Of a stretch of 40,690 bases of DNA, positions 30,701-40,640 are shown one piece after another. The stretch comes from Staphylococcus shinii (GTDB lineage Bacteria > Bacillota > Bacilli > Staphylococcales > Staphylococcaceae), in the NCBI RefSeq assembly GCF_017583065.1, contig NZ_JAGEVL010000009.1, positions 1-40,690 on the forward strand. The letters run 5' to 3'. Below the pieces are notes generated by a model. That model searched no databases, had not been told where the DNA came from, and saw only the letters and a program-made list of their open reading frames with translations. Made by a program: the position numbers and the translations under genes. The number at the start of each line of letters is the position of its first letter. Positions within the stretch are counted from its first letter, which is position 1.

Positions 30701-31341
30701 TATTAGAGCTCCACTTAGGTATGGCTGCTAAAAACTTAGGTATCCATGTTGCATCACCAGTATTTGATGGTGCAAGTGATGAAGACGTATGGTCAACAAT
30801 CGAAGAAGCTGGTATGGCACGTGATGGTAAAACCGTCTTATACGATGGACGTACTGGTGAACCATTCGATAATAGAATTTCAGTCGGCGTAATGTACATG
30901 TTGAAACTTGCACACATGGTTGACGATAAATTACATGCGCGTTCAACTGGACCATACTCATTAGTAACGCAACAACCACTTGGTGGTAAAGCACAATTCG
31001 GTGGACAACGTTTCGGTGAGATGGAAGTATGGGCACTTGAAGCTTACGGTGCTGCATATACACTTCAAGAAATTTTAACTTATAAATCAGATGATACAGT
31101 AGGACGTGTTAAGACATACGAATCTATTGTTAAAGGTGAAAACATCACTAAACCTGGTGTTCCAGAATCATTCCGAGTATTGATGAAAGAATTACAAAGT
31201 TTAGGCCTAGACGTTAAAATCATGGATGAGCATGACAATGAAATTGACATGCAAGACAATGAAGATGATGATGTCGTTGAGCGTAAAGTGGATCTTCAAC
31301 AAAAAGATGCACCGCAATCACAAAAAGAAGTTACAGACTAA
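27790..31341 (+). CDS. rpoB: RNA polymerase beta subunit
   Basis: Catalytic subunit of RNA polymerase, 1183 aa, the same length as in S. aureus. Starts TTG 27790 ([19 protein letters not shown]) 7 nt after GGGGTG. The rifampicin region is wild type at S464, Q468, D471, H481, R484 and S486 ([19 protein letters not shown] and following). Also visible are the fork/active-centre [14 protein letters not shown], the [18 protein letters not shown] stretch, the [10 protein letters not shown] lysine motif and the C-terminal [19 protein letters not shown] clamp. Acidic, variable tail. rpoC follows after 141 bp containing a long hairpin. Confidence 0.99.
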   Translation: MAGQFVQYGRHRKRRNYARISEVLELPNLIEIQTKSYDWFLEEGLLEMFRDISPIEDFTGNLSLEFVDYRLGEPKYDLEESKNRDTTYSAPLRVKVRLIIKETGEVKEQEVFMGDFPLMTDTGTFVINGAERVIVSQLVRSPSVYFNEKLDKNGRTNFDATIIPNRGAWLEYETDAKDVVYVRIDRTRKLPLTVLLRALGFSTDQEIVDLLGENEYLRNTLEKDGTENTDQALLEIYERLRPGEPPTVENAKSLLYSRFFDPKRYDLASVGRYKANKKLHLKHRLFNQKLAEPIVNSETGEIVAEEGTVLDRRNLDEIMDVLESNANSEVFELEGTVIDEPVEIQSIKVYVPNDEEGRTTTVIGNAFPDSEVKCITPADIISSMSYFFNLLSGIGFTDDIDHLGNRRLRSVGELLQNQFRIGLSRMERVVRERMSIQDTDSVTPQQLINIRPVIASIKEFFGSSQLSQFMDQANPLAELTHKRRLSALGPGGLTRERAQMEVRDVHYSHYGRMCPIETPEGPNIGLINSLSSYARVNEFGFIETPYRKVDLETNSITDQIDYLTADEEDSYVVAQANSKLDENGRFLDDEVVCRFRGNNTVMAKEKMDYMDVSPKQVVSAATACIPFLENDDSNRALMGANMQRQAVPLMNPESPFVGTGMEHVAARDSGAAIVAKRKGRVEHVESNEILVRQLIEEDGQEYEGELDRYPLAKFKRSNTGTCYNQRPIVASGDVVARGEILADGPSMELGEMALGRNVVVGFMTWDGYNYEDAVIMSERLVKDDVYTSIHIEEYESEARDTKLGPEEITRDIPNVSDSALKNLDDRGIVYVGAEVNDGDILVGKVTPKGVTELTAEERLLHAIFGEKAREVRDTSLRVPHGAGGIVLDVKVFNREEGDDTLSPGVNQLVRVYIVQKRKIHVGDKMCGRHGNKGVISKLVPEEDMPYLPDGTPIDIMLNPLGVPSRMNIGQVLELHLGMAAKNLGIHVASPVFDGASDEDVWSTIEEAGMARDGKTVLYDGRTGEPFDNRISVGVMYMLKLAHMVDDKLHARSTGPYSLVTQQPLGGKAQFGGQRFGEMEVWALEAYGAAYTLQEILTYKSDDTVGRVKTYESIVKGENITKPGVPESFRVLMKELQSLGLDVKIMDEHDNEIDMQDNEDDDVVERKVDLQQKDAPQSQKEVTD

Positions 31342-31361
31342 TTGCATTTAAGTTTATAAAT

Positions 31362-31418
31362 GAATAGCCTTGTAGAGATGAAGTTTAGAAATGGACTAAG
31401 TCTCTACATTGGTTATTC
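31362..31418 (+). ncRNA. Hairpin in the rpoB-rpoC spacer
   Basis: GAATAGCC (31363-31370) pairs with GGTTATTC (31411-31418), with one G-U. TGTAGAGA pairs with TCTCTACA next to it, and TTTAG/CTAAG sits near the tip. There is no T run. It lies between two genes that must be co-expressed, so an RNA processing or stability site is more likely than termination. Confidence 0.65.
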
Positions 31419-31482
31419 TATTATTGATATAGAGCAATCAATCAATTTGCACAGCTAATCTAAATTGAAGGAGGTAGGCTCC

Positions 31483-34400
31483 TTGATTGATGTAAATAAT
31501 TTCCATTATATGAAAATAGGACTTGCTTCACCCGAAAAAATCCGTTCATGGTCTTTTGGTGAGGTTAAAAAGCCAGAAACAATTAACTATCGTACTTTAA
31601 AACCAGAAAAAGATGGTCTATTCTGTGAAAGAATATTTGGACCTACAAAAGACTGGGAATGTAGTTGTGGTAAATACAAACGTGTACGTTATAAAGGTAT
31701 GGTTTGTGACAGATGTGGCGTAGAAGTAACTAAATCTAAAGTGCGCCGTGAAAGAATGGGGCACATTGAACTAGCTGCACCTGTATCTCACATTTGGTAC
31801 TTCAAAGGTATTCCAAGTCGTATGGGTCTATTATTAGACATGTCACCAAGAGCGTTAGAAGAAGTTATTTACTTTGCTTCATACGTTGTTGTTAATCCAG
31901 GTCCAACCGGGTTAGAGAAGAAGACATTATTATCTGAAGCTGAATTTAGAGAGTACTACGATAAATTCCCAGGCAAATTCACTGCTAAAATGGGCGCTGA
32001 AGGTATTAAAGAATTACTTGAAGAAATAGACTTAGATGCTGAACTTAAACATTTACGTGATGAGTTAGAATCAGCTACTGGTCAAAGACTTACACGTGCA
32101 ATCAAACGTTTAGAAGTTGTTGAATCATTTAGACATTCTGGTAATAATCCAGCATGGATGATTTTAGACGTACTTCCTATCATTCCACCTGAAATCAGAC
32201 CAATGGTTCAATTAGATGGTGGCCGTTTCGCAACAAGTGATTTAAATGACTTATATCGTCGTGTTATTAACCGTAATAACCGTTTGAAACGTTTATTAGA
32301 CTTAGGTGCTCCTGGCATTATCGTTCAAAACGAAAAACGTATGTTACAAGAAGCTGTTGACGCACTTATCGATAATGGTCGTCGTGGTCGTCCAGTTACT
32401 GGACCAGGTAACCGTCCATTAAAATCACTTTCACATATGTTAAAAGGTAAACAAGGTCGTTTCCGTCAAAACTTATTAGGTAAACGTGTTGACTACTCAG
32501 GTCGTTCAGTTATCGCAGTTGGACCAAGCTTGAAGATGTATCAATGTGGTCTACCTAAAGAAATGGCATTAGAGTTATTCAAACCTTTCATTATGAAAGA
32601 GTTAGTTCAGCGTGAAATTGCAACAAACATCAAAAACGCGAAAAGTAAAATTGAGCGTATGGATGACGAAGTATGGGATGTATTGGAAGACGTAATTAAA
32701 GAACATCCAGTTCTTTTAAACCGTGCTCCTACACTTCACAGATTAGGTATCCAAGCCTTCGAACCTACATTAGTTGAAGGTCGTGCCATTCGTCTACATC
32801 CACTTGCTACAACAGCTTACAATGCTGACTTTGATGGTGACCAAATGGCTGTTCACGTACCATTATCTAAAGAGGCACAAGCTGAAGCGCGTATGTTAAT
32901 GTTAGCTGCGCAAAACATCTTGAATCCTAAAGATGGTAAACCAGTTGTTACGCCATCACAAGATATGGTATTAGGTAACTATTACTTAACTCTTGAACGT
33001 AAAGAAGCTGTGAACACTGGTACGATTTATAATGATACAAATGAAGTACTCAAAGCTTATGCAAATGGCTATGTTCACTTGCATACACGTATTGGCGTAC
33101 ACGCATCATCATTCAATAATCCAACGTTTACTGAAGAACAAAACAAAAAAATCTTGTTAACTTCTGTTGGTAAAGTAATATTCAATGAAATCATTCCAGA
33201 TTCATTCGCATATATTAACGAGCCGACACAAACAAATTTAGAAAATAAAACACCGGAAAGATATTTCATTGCACCAACAGAAATTGGTGAAGGTGGATTG
33301 AAAGCTTACTTTGATGAGCAAGAATTAGTTAAACCGTTCAATAAAAATTTCTTAGGAAATGTTATTGCCGAAGTGTTTAACCGTTTCAGCATCACTGATA
33401 CGTCAATGATGTTAGACAGAATGAAAGACTTAGGATTCAAGTTCTCATCTAAAGCAGGTATTACTGTTGGTGTGTCTGATATCGTGGTATTACCAGATAA
33501 ACAAGATATCCTTGATGAACATGAAAAATTAGTTGATAAAGTAACGAAACAGTTCAATCGTGGTTTAATTACTGATTTCGAACGTTACAATGCTGTAATT
33601 GAAATTTGGACTGATGCAAAAGACCAAATTCAAAATGAACTAATGGGATCACTTGAAGAAACAAACCCAATCTTTATGATGAGTGACTCTGGTGCCCGTG
33701 GTAACGCATCTAACTTTACACAGTTAGCTGGTATGCGTGGACTTATGGCCGCGCCTTCTGGTGAGATTATTGAATTACCAATCACTTCATCATTCCGTGA
33801 AGGTTTAACAGTATTAGAATACTTCATCTCTACTCACGGTGCGCGTAAAGGTCTTGCCGATACAGCACTTAAGACTGCCGATTCAGGTTATCTTACTCGT
33901 CGTCTTGTTGACGTGGCTCAAGATGTCATTGTCCGTGAAGAAGATTGTGGTACTGACCGTGGCTTACTTGTTTCTGATATCAAAGAAGGTACAGAAATGA
34001 TAGAACCATTCATTGAACGTATTGAAGGTCGTTATTCTAAAGAAACAATCCGTCATCCAGAGACAGATGAAGTTATTGTTAACCCAGATCAATTAGTTAC
34101 ACCAGACATTGCTAAGAAAATTACAGATGCAGGTATCGAAGAAATGTATATCCGTTCAGCATTTACATGTAATACACGTCATGGTGTATGTGAAAAATGT
34201 TACGGTAAAAACCTTGCGACTGGTGAAAAAGTTGAAGTTGGTGAAGCAGTTGGTACAATTGCTGCCCAATCAATTGGTGAACCAGGTACACAGCTTACAA
34301 TGCGTACATTCCACACAGGTGGTGTAGCAGGTAGCGATATCACACAAGGTCTTCCTCGTATCCAAGAGATTTTCGAAGCACGTAATCCTAAAGGACAAGC

Positions 34401-35106
34401 CGTGATTACTGAAATCGAAGGTGTCGTTGATGACATTAAGCTTGCTAAAGACCGTCAACAAGAAATCGTAATTAAAGGTGCTAACGAAACGAAATCTTAT
34501 CTAGCTTCTGGTACTTCAAGATTGAAAGTTGAAGTTGGACAAGGTGTTGAACGTGGTGAAGTACTTACTGAAGGTTCAATTGAGCCTAAGAACTATTTAT
34601 CTGTATCAGGTCTAAACGCAACAGAAAGTTATCTATTAAAAGAAGTTCAAAAAGTTTACCGTATGCAAGGTGTTGAAATCGATGATAAACACGTTGAAGT
34701 TATGGTAAGACAAATGTTACGTAAAGTACGTATCATTGAAGCAGGAGATACTAAATTATTACCTGGTTCATTAGTAGATATTCATAGCTTTACTGATGCT
34801 AACCGTGAAGCGTTCAAAGAACGTAAACGTCCTGCAACAGCTAAACCAGTATTACTAGGTATCACGAAAGCTTCACTTGAAACTGAAAGCTTCTTATCAG
34901 CAGCTTCATTCCAAGAAACAACTCGTGTGCTTACAGATGCAGCAATCAAAGGTAAACGTGATAACTTACTCGGACTTAAAGAGAACGTTATTATCGGTAA
35001 ATTGATTCCAGCTGGTACAGGTATGAGACGTTATAGAGACGTTGAATACGACAAAGCAACACCAGATACTGAAATTATTGAAGAAGCTCAAACTACTGAA
35101 ATATAA
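31483..35106 (+). CDS. rpoC: RNA polymerase beta' subunit
   Basis: 1207 aa, as in S. aureus. Start TTG 31483 ([20 protein letters not shown]) 8 nt after AAGGAGG (31468-31474). An upstream ATG (31465) would include that site. Zinc cluster near 60-80 (CSCGKYK, CDRCG), catalytic NADFDGDQ (447-454) with the three magnesium-binding aspartates, bridge-helix/trigger-loop region ([32 protein letters not shown]), and second zinc site [17 protein letters not shown]. Followed by a terminator-like hairpin. Confidence 0.99.
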   Translation: MIDVNNFHYMKIGLASPEKIRSWSFGEVKKPETINYRTLKPEKDGLFCERIFGPTKDWECSCGKYKRVRYKGMVCDRCGVEVTKSKVRRERMGHIELAAPVSHIWYFKGIPSRMGLLLDMSPRALEEVIYFASYVVVNPGPTGLEKKTLLSEAEFREYYDKFPGKFTAKMGAEGIKELLEEIDLDAELKHLRDELESATGQRLTRAIKRLEVVESFRHSGNNPAWMILDVLPIIPPEIRPMVQLDGGRFATSDLNDLYRRVINRNNRLKRLLDLGAPGIIVQNEKRMLQEAVDALIDNGRRGRPVTGPGNRPLKSLSHMLKGKQGRFRQNLLGKRVDYSGRSVIAVGPSLKMYQCGLPKEMALELFKPFIMKELVQREIATNIKNAKSKIERMDDEVWDVLEDVIKEHPVLLNRAPTLHRLGIQAFEPTLVEGRAIRLHPLATTAYNADFDGDQMAVHVPLSKEAQAEARMLMLAAQNILNPKDGKPVVTPSQDMVLGNYYLTLERKEAVNTGTIYNDTNEVLKAYANGYVHLHTRIGVHASSFNNPTFTEEQNKKILLTSVGKVIFNEIIPDSFAYINEPTQTNLENKTPERYFIAPTEIGEGGLKAYFDEQELVKPFNKNFLGNVIAEVFNRFSITDTSMMLDRMKDLGFKFSSKAGITVGVSDIVVLPDKQDILDEHEKLVDKVTKQFNRGLITDFERYNAVIEIWTDAKDQIQNELMGSLEETNPIFMMSDSGARGNASNFTQLAGMRGLMAAPSGEIIELPITSSFREGLTVLEYFISTHGARKGLADTALKTADSGYLTRRLVDVAQDVIVREEDCGTDRGLLVSDIKEGTEMIEPFIERIEGRYSKETIRHPETDEVIVNPDQLVTPDIAKKITDAGIEEMYIRSAFTCNTRHGVCEKCYGKNLATGEKVEVGEAVGTIAAQSIGEPGTQLTMRTFHTGGVAGSDITQGLPRIQEIFEARNPKGQAVITEIEGVVDDIKLAKDRQQEIVIKGANETKSYLASGTSRLKVEVGQGVERGEVLTEGSIEPKNYLSVSGLNATESYLLKEVQKVYRMQGVEIDDKHVEVMVRQMLRKVRIIEAGDTKLLPGSLVDIHSFTDANREAFKERKRPATAKPVLLGITKASLETESFLSAASFQETTRVLTDAAIKGKRDNLLGLKENVIIGKLIPAGTGMRRYRDVEYDKATPDTEIIEEAQTTEI

Positions 35107-35128
35107 TATTTAGTATTCAATAAACATA

Positions 35129-35163
35129 GAGTCCGAGATGTTATTAGATGTCTCGGGCTCTTT
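35129..35163 (+). terminator. Terminator after rpoC
   Basis: GAGTCCGAGA, loop TGTTATTAGATG, TCTCGGGCTC (one T-G pair), then TTT. Strong stem, short T run; likely ends or reduces the rpoBC transcript. Confidence 0.75.
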
Positions 35164-35179
35164 AATGCTATTGACTATA

Positions 35180-35229
35180 GAAGTGGAACTAGAAACCCAC
35201 ATTTGAAATTGTGGTTTCTATCCGACTTC
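35180..35229 (+). terminator. Second long hairpin after rpoC
   Basis: GAAGTGGA (35180-35187) and AGAAACCCAC (35191-35200) pair with GTGGTTTCT (35211-35219) and TCCGACTTC (35221-35229), with small bulges, followed by TGATGTTTTT. It lies just before the rplGB promoter and probably completes termination of rpoBC. Confidence 0.6.
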
Positions 35230-35269
35230 TGATGTTTTTAAAATTTTTATTGAAAAGTACGAATAAAAG

Positions 35270-35299
35270 TTGACTCAGCAGTACTGAAAGTGTTATTAT
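35270..35299 (+). promoter_or_regulatory. Promoter of rplGB-rpsL-rpsG-fusA
   Basis: TTGACT (35270-35275), 18-bp spacer, TATTAT (35294-35299) with an extended -10 TGT. The first gene starts about 35 nt after the expected start site. Confidence 0.82.
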
Positions 35300-35339
35300 T
35301 ATTAAGGTTGATGCAAGCAGAACTTTGGAGGATATTTTG

Positions 35340-35594
35340 ATGTCTAATGAAAAAGTTGCACGCTTTAACAAACAACATCATGTTATTGGTCTTAAACAAA
35401 CGCTCAAAGCTTTGAATAGAGATCAAGTTACATCATTGATTATCGCTGAAGACGTTGAGATTCATCTTATGACTCGCGTGTTAAGCCAAATCAATCACAA
35501 ACACATGCCTGTTTCATTTTTCAAAAGCCAAAAGGCTTTAGGAGAATATGTAGGTATAAACGTTAGTGCAACAATCGTTGCATTATTAAAATGA
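35340..35594 (+). CDS. rplGB: L7Ae-family ribosomal protein (RplGB/YbxF type)
   Basis: 84-aa L7Ae/L30e-fold protein. Bacillus homologues bind kink-turn RNA; the role in the ribosome is not settled. Visible family features are the [20 protein letters not shown] helix/strand start and the C-terminal [22 protein letters not shown] 35340 has GGAGG about 8 nt upstream; a TTG at 35325 would overlap that site. First gene before rpsL, as in other Bacillales. A hairpin terminator follows. Confidence 0.9.
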   Translation: MSNEKVARFNKQHHVIGLKQTLKALNRDQVTSLIIAEDVEIHLMTRVLSQINHKHMPVSFFKSQKALGEYVGINVSATIVALLK

Positions 35595-35596
35595 GA

Positions 35597-35627
35597 TTAG
35601 TAAGAACCATTCTTACTAAATTTTATT
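35597..35627 (+). terminator. Hairpin between rplGB and rpsL
   Basis: TTAGTAAGAA, loop CCA, TTCTTACTAA (perfect 10-bp stem), then ATTTTATTT. Probably partial termination or an mRNA end point, since rpsL has no clear promoter of its own. Confidence 0.7.
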
Positions 35628-35688
35628 TACCCTTAAAATGAACCACCTGGATGTGTGGGATTATAAATGAAGAGAGGAGGAACATTCA

Positions 35689-36102
35689 ATGCCAACTATT
35701 AACCAATTGGTACGTAAGCCTAGACAAAGTAAATCTAAAAAATCTGATTCACCAGCATTAAATAGAAACTTTAACAGTAAAAAGAAAAAATTTACTGACT
35801 TAAATTCTCCACAAAAACGTGGTGTTTGTACTCGTGTAGGAACAATGACACCTAAAAAACCTAACTCCGCGTTACGTAAATATGCTCGTGTTCGTTTGTC
35901 TAACAACATTGAAATCAATGCGTACATTCCTGGTATCGGACATAACTTACAAGAACACAGTGTTGTACTTGTACGTGGTGGACGTGTAAAAGACTTACCT
36001 GGTGTGCGTTACCATATTGTACGTGGTGCACTTGATACTTCAGGTGTTGATGGACGTAGACAAGGCCGTTCATTATACGGAACTAAAAAACCTAAAAAAT
36101 AA
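35689..36102 (+). CDS. rpsL: 30S ribosomal protein S12
   Basis: Decoding-centre protein. 137 aa, the longer Firmicute form. [15 protein letters not shown] at the start. The streptomycin-linked [17 protein letters not shown] loop keeps its lysines, and so does the [16 protein letters not shown] loop. AGGAGG precedes ATG 35689. 70 nt before rpsG. Confidence 0.98.
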   Translation: MPTINQLVRKPRQSKSKKSDSPALNRNFNSKKKKFTDLNSPQKRGVCTRVGTMTPKKPNSALRKYARVRLSNNIEINAYIPGIGHNLQEHSVVLVRGGRVKDLPGVRYHIVRGALDTSGVDGRRQGRSLYGTKKPKK

Positions 36103-36172
36103 GTTTAAGATTGCGTAAATTTTCGCTATAAACTAAAGAATTATATTATAATCGGAAGGGAGGATTTATATT

Positions 36173-36643
36173 ATGCCTCGTAAAGGATCAGTACCAAAAA
36201 GAGACGTATTACCAGATCCAATTCACAACTCTAAATTAGTTACAAAATTGATCAACAAAATTATGTTAGACGGTAAACGTGGAACAGCACAAAGAATTCT
36301 TTATTCTGCATTCGACTTAGTTAAAGAACGTAGTGGTCGTGAAGCAGTTGAAGTATTTGAAGAAGCTATCGATAACATTATGCCAGTATTAGAGGTTAAA
36401 GCTCGCCGTGTTGGTGGCTCTAACTATCAAGTACCAGTAGAAGTTCGTCCAGAACGTCGTACTACATTAGGTCTTCGTTGGTTAGTTAACTATTCACGTC
36501 TTCGTGGTGAAAAAACTATGGAAGAACGTTTAGCTAACGAAATCTTAGATGCTGCTAACAACACTGGTGGCGCAGTTAAGAAACGTGAAGACACACACAA
36601 AATGGCTGAAGCTAACAAAGCATTCGCTCACTATCGCTGGTAG
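36173..36643 (+). CDS. rpsG: 30S ribosomal protein S7
   Basis: Nucleates assembly of the 30S head and contacts the exit-site tRNA. 156 aa. [20 protein letters not shown] start, [33 protein letters not shown] beta-hairpin, and the [19 protein letters not shown]-terminal part ending FAHYRW. GGGAGG precedes ATG 36173. Followed by a spacer with a long hairpin and then fusA. Confidence 0.98.
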   Translation: MPRKGSVPKRDVLPDPIHNSKLVTKLINKIMLDGKRGTAQRILYSAFDLVKERSGREAVEVFEEAIDNIMPVLEVKARRVGGSNYQVPVEVRPERRTTLGLRWLVNYSRLRGEKTMEERLANEILDAANNTGGAVKKREDTHKMAEANKAFAHYRW

Positions 36644-36657
36644 GATAGTAGCTGTTT

Positions 36658-36709
36658 CCCTGAACATGTTCCATATTGATAGATTACTATCACAGGTTCG
36701 TGTTTAGGG
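36658..36709 (+). ncRNA. Hairpin in the rpsG-fusA spacer
   Basis: CCCTGAACATG (36658-36668) pairs with CGTGTTTAGGG (36699-36709), with G-U pairs, and encloses a perfect TGATAG atta CTATCA hairpin (36678-36693). No T run. It lies in a spacer where S7 autoregulation or RNA processing could act. Confidence 0.6.
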
Positions 36710-36762
36710 CATCGCCATATTTATAGTATTTATTCGCAGTTATACTGGAAGGAGAAAAATAC

Positions 36763-38853
36763 ATGGCTAGAGATTTTAGTTTAGATAGAACACGTAATAT
36801 CGGTATCATGGCTCACATCGATGCTGGTAAAACAACTACGACTGAACGTATTCTTTACTATACTGGACGTATCCATAAAATTGGTGAAACACATGAAGGT
36901 GCTTCACAAATGGACTGGATGGAACAGGAGCAAGATCGTGGTATCACTATCACATCTGCAGCAACAACAGCACAGTGGGATGACCACCGTGTTAACATCA
37001 TCGATACACCTGGACACGTAGACTTCACTGTAGAAGTTGAACGTTCATTACGTGTACTTGATGGCGCAGTAACAGTATTAGACGCTCAATCAGGTGTTGA
37101 ACCTCAAACTGAAACAGTTTGGCGCCAGGCAACAACTTATAGCGTACCTCGTATTGTTTTCGTTAACAAAATGGACAAATTAGGAGCTAACTTCGAATAC
37201 GCAGTAAGCACTATCCATGACCGTTTACAAGCAAATGCACAACCAATCCAATTACCAATTGGTGCAGAAGACGAATTTGAAGCAATCATTGACCTAGTTG
37301 AAATGAAATGTTTCAAATACAACAATGACTTAGGAACTGAAATTGAAGAAATTGAAATTCCTGAAGATCATAAAGAAAGAGCTGAAGAAGCTCGTTCAAC
37401 ATTAATTGAAGCAGTAGCTGAAACTAATGATGAATTAATGGAGAAATATCTTGCTGATGAAGAGATTTCTGTCTCTGAATTAAAAGATGCTATCCGTGAA
37501 GCTACAAACAACATTGAATTCTATCCAGTTCTTGTTGGTACAGCTTTCAAAAACAAAGGTGTTCAATTAATGCTTAACGCAGTAATTGATTACTTACCAT
37601 CACCGTTAGACGTAAAACCAATCGTTGGTCACCGTGCTGACAACCCAGAAGAAGAAGTTATCGCAAGAGCTGATGACAATGCTGAGTTCGCTGCTTTAGC
37701 GTTCAAAGTAATGACTGACCCTTATGTTGGTAAATTAACATTCTTCCGTGTTTACTCAGGTACGTTAACATCAGGTTCTTACGTTAAAAACTCTACGAAG
37801 AACAAACGTGAACGTGTAGGTCGTTTACTACAAATGCACGCTAACTCTCGTCAAGAGTTAAACACAGTATATTCAGGAGATATCGCAGCTGCAGTAGGTC
37901 TTAAAGATACTGGTACTGGTGATACTTTATGTGGTGAGAAGAATGACATCATCTTGGAATCTATGGATTTCCCAGAACCTGTTATTCACTTATCAGTTGA
38001 ACCTAAATCTAAAGCAGACCAAGACAAAATGACTACAGCTTTAGTTAAGTTACAAGAAGAAGATCCAACATTCCATGCACACACTGACGATGAAACTGGA
38101 CAAGTTATTATCGGTGGTATGGGTGAACTTCACTTAGATATCTTAGTAGACCGTATGAAGAAAGAATTTAACGTTGAATGTAATGTTGGTGCGCCAATGG
38201 TTTCATACCGTGAAACATTTAAAGCATCAGCTGAAGTTCAAGGTAAATTTGCTCGTCAATCAGGTGGTCGTGGTCAATATGGTGACGTTAAAATTGAATT
38301 CTCACCTAACGAAACAGGTGGCGGTTTCGAATTCGAAAACGCTATCGTTGGTGGTGTAGTTCCTCGTGAATACATTCCATCAGTTGAAGCAGGTCTTAAA
38401 GATTCAATGGAAAACGGTGTATTAGCTGGTTATCCTTTAATTGATGTTAAAGCTAGATTATTTGATGGTTCATACCATGATGTCGATTCATCAGAAATGG
38501 CCTTCAAAATTGCTGCATCATTAGCGCTTAAAGAAGCAGCTAAAAAATGTGATCCAGTTATCTTAGAACCAATGATGAAAGTTACAATCGAAATGCCTGA
38601 AGAGTACATGGGTGACATCATGGGTGACGTAACATCTCGTCGTGGACGTGTTGATGGTATGGAACCTCGTGGTAACGCACAAGTTGTAAATGCTTTTGTA
38701 CCACTTTCAGAAATGTTCGGTTATGCAACTTCATTACGTTCTAACACTCAAGGTCGCGGTACTTATACAATGTACTTTGATCACTATGCTGAAGTTCCAA
38801 AATCAATTGCTGAAGAAATTGTTAAGAAAAACACTGGCAATAAAGCCGAATAA
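36763..38853 (+). CDS. fusA: Elongation factor G
   Basis: Translocase GTPase and ribosome-recycling factor; fusidic-acid target. 696 aa. P-loop [10 protein letters not shown] (17-26), switch region [23 protein letters not shown], and NKMDKLGAN. Domain II follows, then domain III with [15 protein letters not shown] (the region where staphylococcal fusidic-acid mutations lie; it keeps the HLD sequence). Domains IV-V are included, with [12 protein letters not shown] and [21 protein letters not shown] precedes ATG 36763. tuf follows after 216 bp with its own promoter. Confidence 0.99.
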   Translation: MARDFSLDRTRNIGIMAHIDAGKTTTTERILYYTGRIHKIGETHEGASQMDWMEQEQDRGITITSAATTAQWDDHRVNIIDTPGHVDFTVEVERSLRVLDGAVTVLDAQSGVEPQTETVWRQATTYSVPRIVFVNKMDKLGANFEYAVSTIHDRLQANAQPIQLPIGAEDEFEAIIDLVEMKCFKYNNDLGTEIEEIEIPEDHKERAEEARSTLIEAVAETNDELMEKYLADEEISVSELKDAIREATNNIEFYPVLVGTAFKNKGVQLMLNAVIDYLPSPLDVKPIVGHRADNPEEEVIARADDNAEFAALAFKVMTDPYVGKLTFFRVYSGTLTSGSYVKNSTKNKRERVGRLLQMHANSRQELNTVYSGDIAAAVGLKDTGTGDTLCGEKNDIILESMDFPEPVIHLSVEPKSKADQDKMTTALVKLQEEDPTFHAHTDDETGQVIIGGMGELHLDILVDRMKKEFNVECNVGAPMVSYRETFKASAEVQGKFARQSGGRGQYGDVKIEFSPNETGGGFEFENAIVGGVVPREYIPSVEAGLKDSMENGVLAGYPLIDVKARLFDGSYHDVDSSEMAFKIAASLALKEAAKKCDPVILEPMMKVTIEMPEEYMGDIMGDVTSRRGRVDGMEPRGNAQVVNAFVPLSEMFGYATSLRSNTQGRGTYTMYFDHYAEVPKSIAEEIVKKNTGNKAE

Positions 38854-38860
38854 TTAAACT

Positions 38861-38891
38861 TGTATTGTACGACGACTGTCTGTACAATACA
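38861..38891 (+). other. Perfect hairpin after fusA
   Basis: TGTATTGTAC, an 11-nt loop, GTACAATACA: 10 perfect pairs, no T run after it. Likely the stabilised 3' end of the fusA mRNA or a processing site rather than a classical terminator. Confidence 0.6.
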
Positions 38892-38927
38892 CATAAAGCT
38901 TAATTATATAGCTTGTTGTTTTATCAA

Positions 38928-38956
38928 TTGATTTTTTGGGAAAAATGCATTATAAA
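38928..38956 (+). promoter_or_regulatory. tuf promoter
   Basis: TTGATT (38928-38933), 17-bp spacer, TATAAA (38951-38956). It gives a leader of about 105 nt. A small hairpin ATAAAGGT/ACCTTTAT (38952-38976) overlaps the -10 and start site, and TCTCATGA/TCATGAGA (38997-39025) lies in the leader before the AGGAGA ribosome site. Confidence 0.72.
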
Positions 38957-39069
38957 GGTACTGTATGGACCTTTATTTCCAAATTATAATCCATCTTCTC
39001 ATGATGGTGAGAAACTGTCATGAGAGATAAATTAAAAATAATTTTCTAACGAATAGGAGAGATTTTATA

Positions 39070-40257
39070 ATGGCTAAAGAAAAATTTGACCGCTCAAAAG
39101 AACATGCCAATATTGGTACTATTGGTCACGTTGACCATGGTAAAACTACTTTAACAGCTGCTATTGCAACTGTATTAGCAAAAAATGGTGACTCTGTAGC
39201 ACAATCATATGACATGATTGACAACGCTCCAGAAGAAAAAGAACGTGGTATTACTATCAATACTTCTCACATTGAGTACACTACTGAAAAACGTCACTAT
39301 GCGCACGTTGACTGCCCAGGTCACGCTGACTATGTTAAAAACATGATCACTGGTGCTGCACAAATGGACGGAGCTATCTTAGTAGTATCTGCTGCTGATG
39401 GCCCAATGCCACAAACTCGTGAGCACATTCTTTTATCACGTAATGTTGGTGTTCCAGCATTAGTTGTATTCTTAAACAAAGTTGACATGGTTGACGATGA
39501 AGAATTATTAGAATTAGTAGAAATGGAAGTTCGTGACTTATTAAGCGAATATGACTTCCCAGGTGACGATGTACCTGTAATCTCTGGTTCAGCATTAAAA
39601 GCTCTTGAAGGCGACGCTGACTATGAGCAAAAAATCTTAGACTTAATGCAAGCAGTTGATGATTTCATCCCAACTCCAGAACGTGATTCTGACAAACCAT
39701 TCATGATGCCAGTTGAGGACGTATTCTCAATCACTGGTCGTGGTACTGTTGCTACAGGCCGTGTTGAACGTGGTCAAATCAAAGTTGGTGCAGAAGTTGA
39801 AATTATTGGTATGCAAGAAGAGTCAAGCAAAACAACAGTTACTGGTGTAGAAATGTTCCGTAAATTATTAGACTACGCTGAAGCTGGTGACAATATTGGT
39901 GCTTTATTACGTGGCGTTTCACGTGATGACATCCAACGTGGTCAAGTTTTAGCTGCTCCTGGTACTATTACACCACACACTAAATTCAAAGCGGACGTTT
40001 ACGTTTTATCAAAAGATGAAGGTGGTCGTCATACACCATTCTTCACTAACTACCGTCCACAATTCTATTTCCGTACTACTGACGTAACAGGTGTTGTTAC
40101 TTTACCAGAAGGTACTGAAATGGTTATGCCTGGCGATAACGTTGAAATGGATGTTGAATTAATTTCTCCAATCGCTATTGAAGACGGTACTCGTTTCTCT
40201 ATCCGTGAAGGTGGACGTACTGTTGGATCAGGCGTTGTTACAGTAATCAACGAATAA
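39070..40257 (+). CDS. tuf: Elongation factor Tu
   Basis: Delivers aminoacyl-tRNA to the ribosome. 395 aa. P-loop [10 protein letters not shown] (19-28), effector [25 protein letters not shown] with the catalytic His, and NKVDMVDD. Domains 2-3 include the [13 protein letters not shown] and [24 protein letters not shown] stretches where kirromycin and GE2270A act. AGGAGAG precedes ATG 39070. Followed by a strong terminator. Confidence 0.99.
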   Translation: MAKEKFDRSKEHANIGTIGHVDHGKTTLTAAIATVLAKNGDSVAQSYDMIDNAPEEKERGITINTSHIEYTTEKRHYAHVDCPGHADYVKNMITGAAQMDGAILVVSAADGPMPQTREHILLSRNVGVPALVVFLNKVDMVDDEELLELVEMEVRDLLSEYDFPGDDVPVISGSALKALEGDADYEQKILDLMQAVDDFIPTPERDSDKPFMMPVEDVFSITGRGTVATGRVERGQIKVGAEVEIIGMQEESSKTTVTGVEMFRKLLDYAEAGDNIGALLRGVSRDDIQRGQVLAAPGTITPHTKFKADVYVLSKDEGGRHTPFFTNYRPQFYFRTTDVTGVVTLPEGTEMVMPGDNVEMDVELISPIAIEDGTRFSIREGGRTVGSGVVTVINE

Positions 40258-40286
40258 TATAGATTTCTATCTTTGATAGAATTTTT

Positions 40287-40312
40287 AAAGCCTCCTTCGG
40301 GAGGCTTTTTTT
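40287..40312 (+). terminator. tuf terminator
   Basis: AAAGCCTCC, TTCG tetraloop, GGAGGCTTT and a T run. Very stable; ends the str/tuf transcription block. Confidence 0.95.
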
Positions 40313-40345
40313 GGCTCTTTGTCAAAGAGGACTGATACAATTTAT

Positions 40346-40492
40346 GGAAAAGCACAAGGTCGCAATTTGAACCTTGTGCTTCTTTTATTATATAAAGGTA
40401 TACATTTGGGCTATGCAAATGCATAAGACTTACTAATCCAGTTTCATTGAATAGTAAAGTCTATAAAGTCATAAAATGACTAAGGTAATAGA
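40346..40492. repeat. Tandem repeat after tuf, unit 1 (about 147 bp)
   Basis: Holds three palindromes. First, AGCACAAGGT/ACCTTGTGCT with T-rich flank (terminator-like, both strands). Second, CATTTG/CAAATG followed by GCATAAG and the long stem AGACTTACTA (40426-40435) with TAGTAAAGTCT (40452-40462). Third, AGTCAT aaa ATGACT (40467-40481). Non-coding. Confidence 0.85.
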
Positions 40493-40640
40493 GGAAAAGC
40501 ACAAGGCCGCAATTTGAACCTTGTGCTTCGTTTATTATAAATAAAGGTATGCATTTGCCTACGCAAATGCATAAGACTTACTAATCCAGTTTCACTGAAT
40601 AGTAAAGTCTATAAAGTCATAAAATGACTAAGGTAATAAA
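40493..40640. repeat. Tandem repeat after tuf, unit 2 (about 148 bp)
   Basis: Close copy of 40346-40492 with substitutions and one extra base. The terminator-like palindrome becomes AGCACAAGG/CCTTGTGCT. The middle stem changes to GCATTTGC/GCAAATGC (40551-40570), still fully paired. AGACTTACTA/TAGTAAAGTCT (40574-40610) and AGTCAT/ATGACT are kept. Confidence 0.85.
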
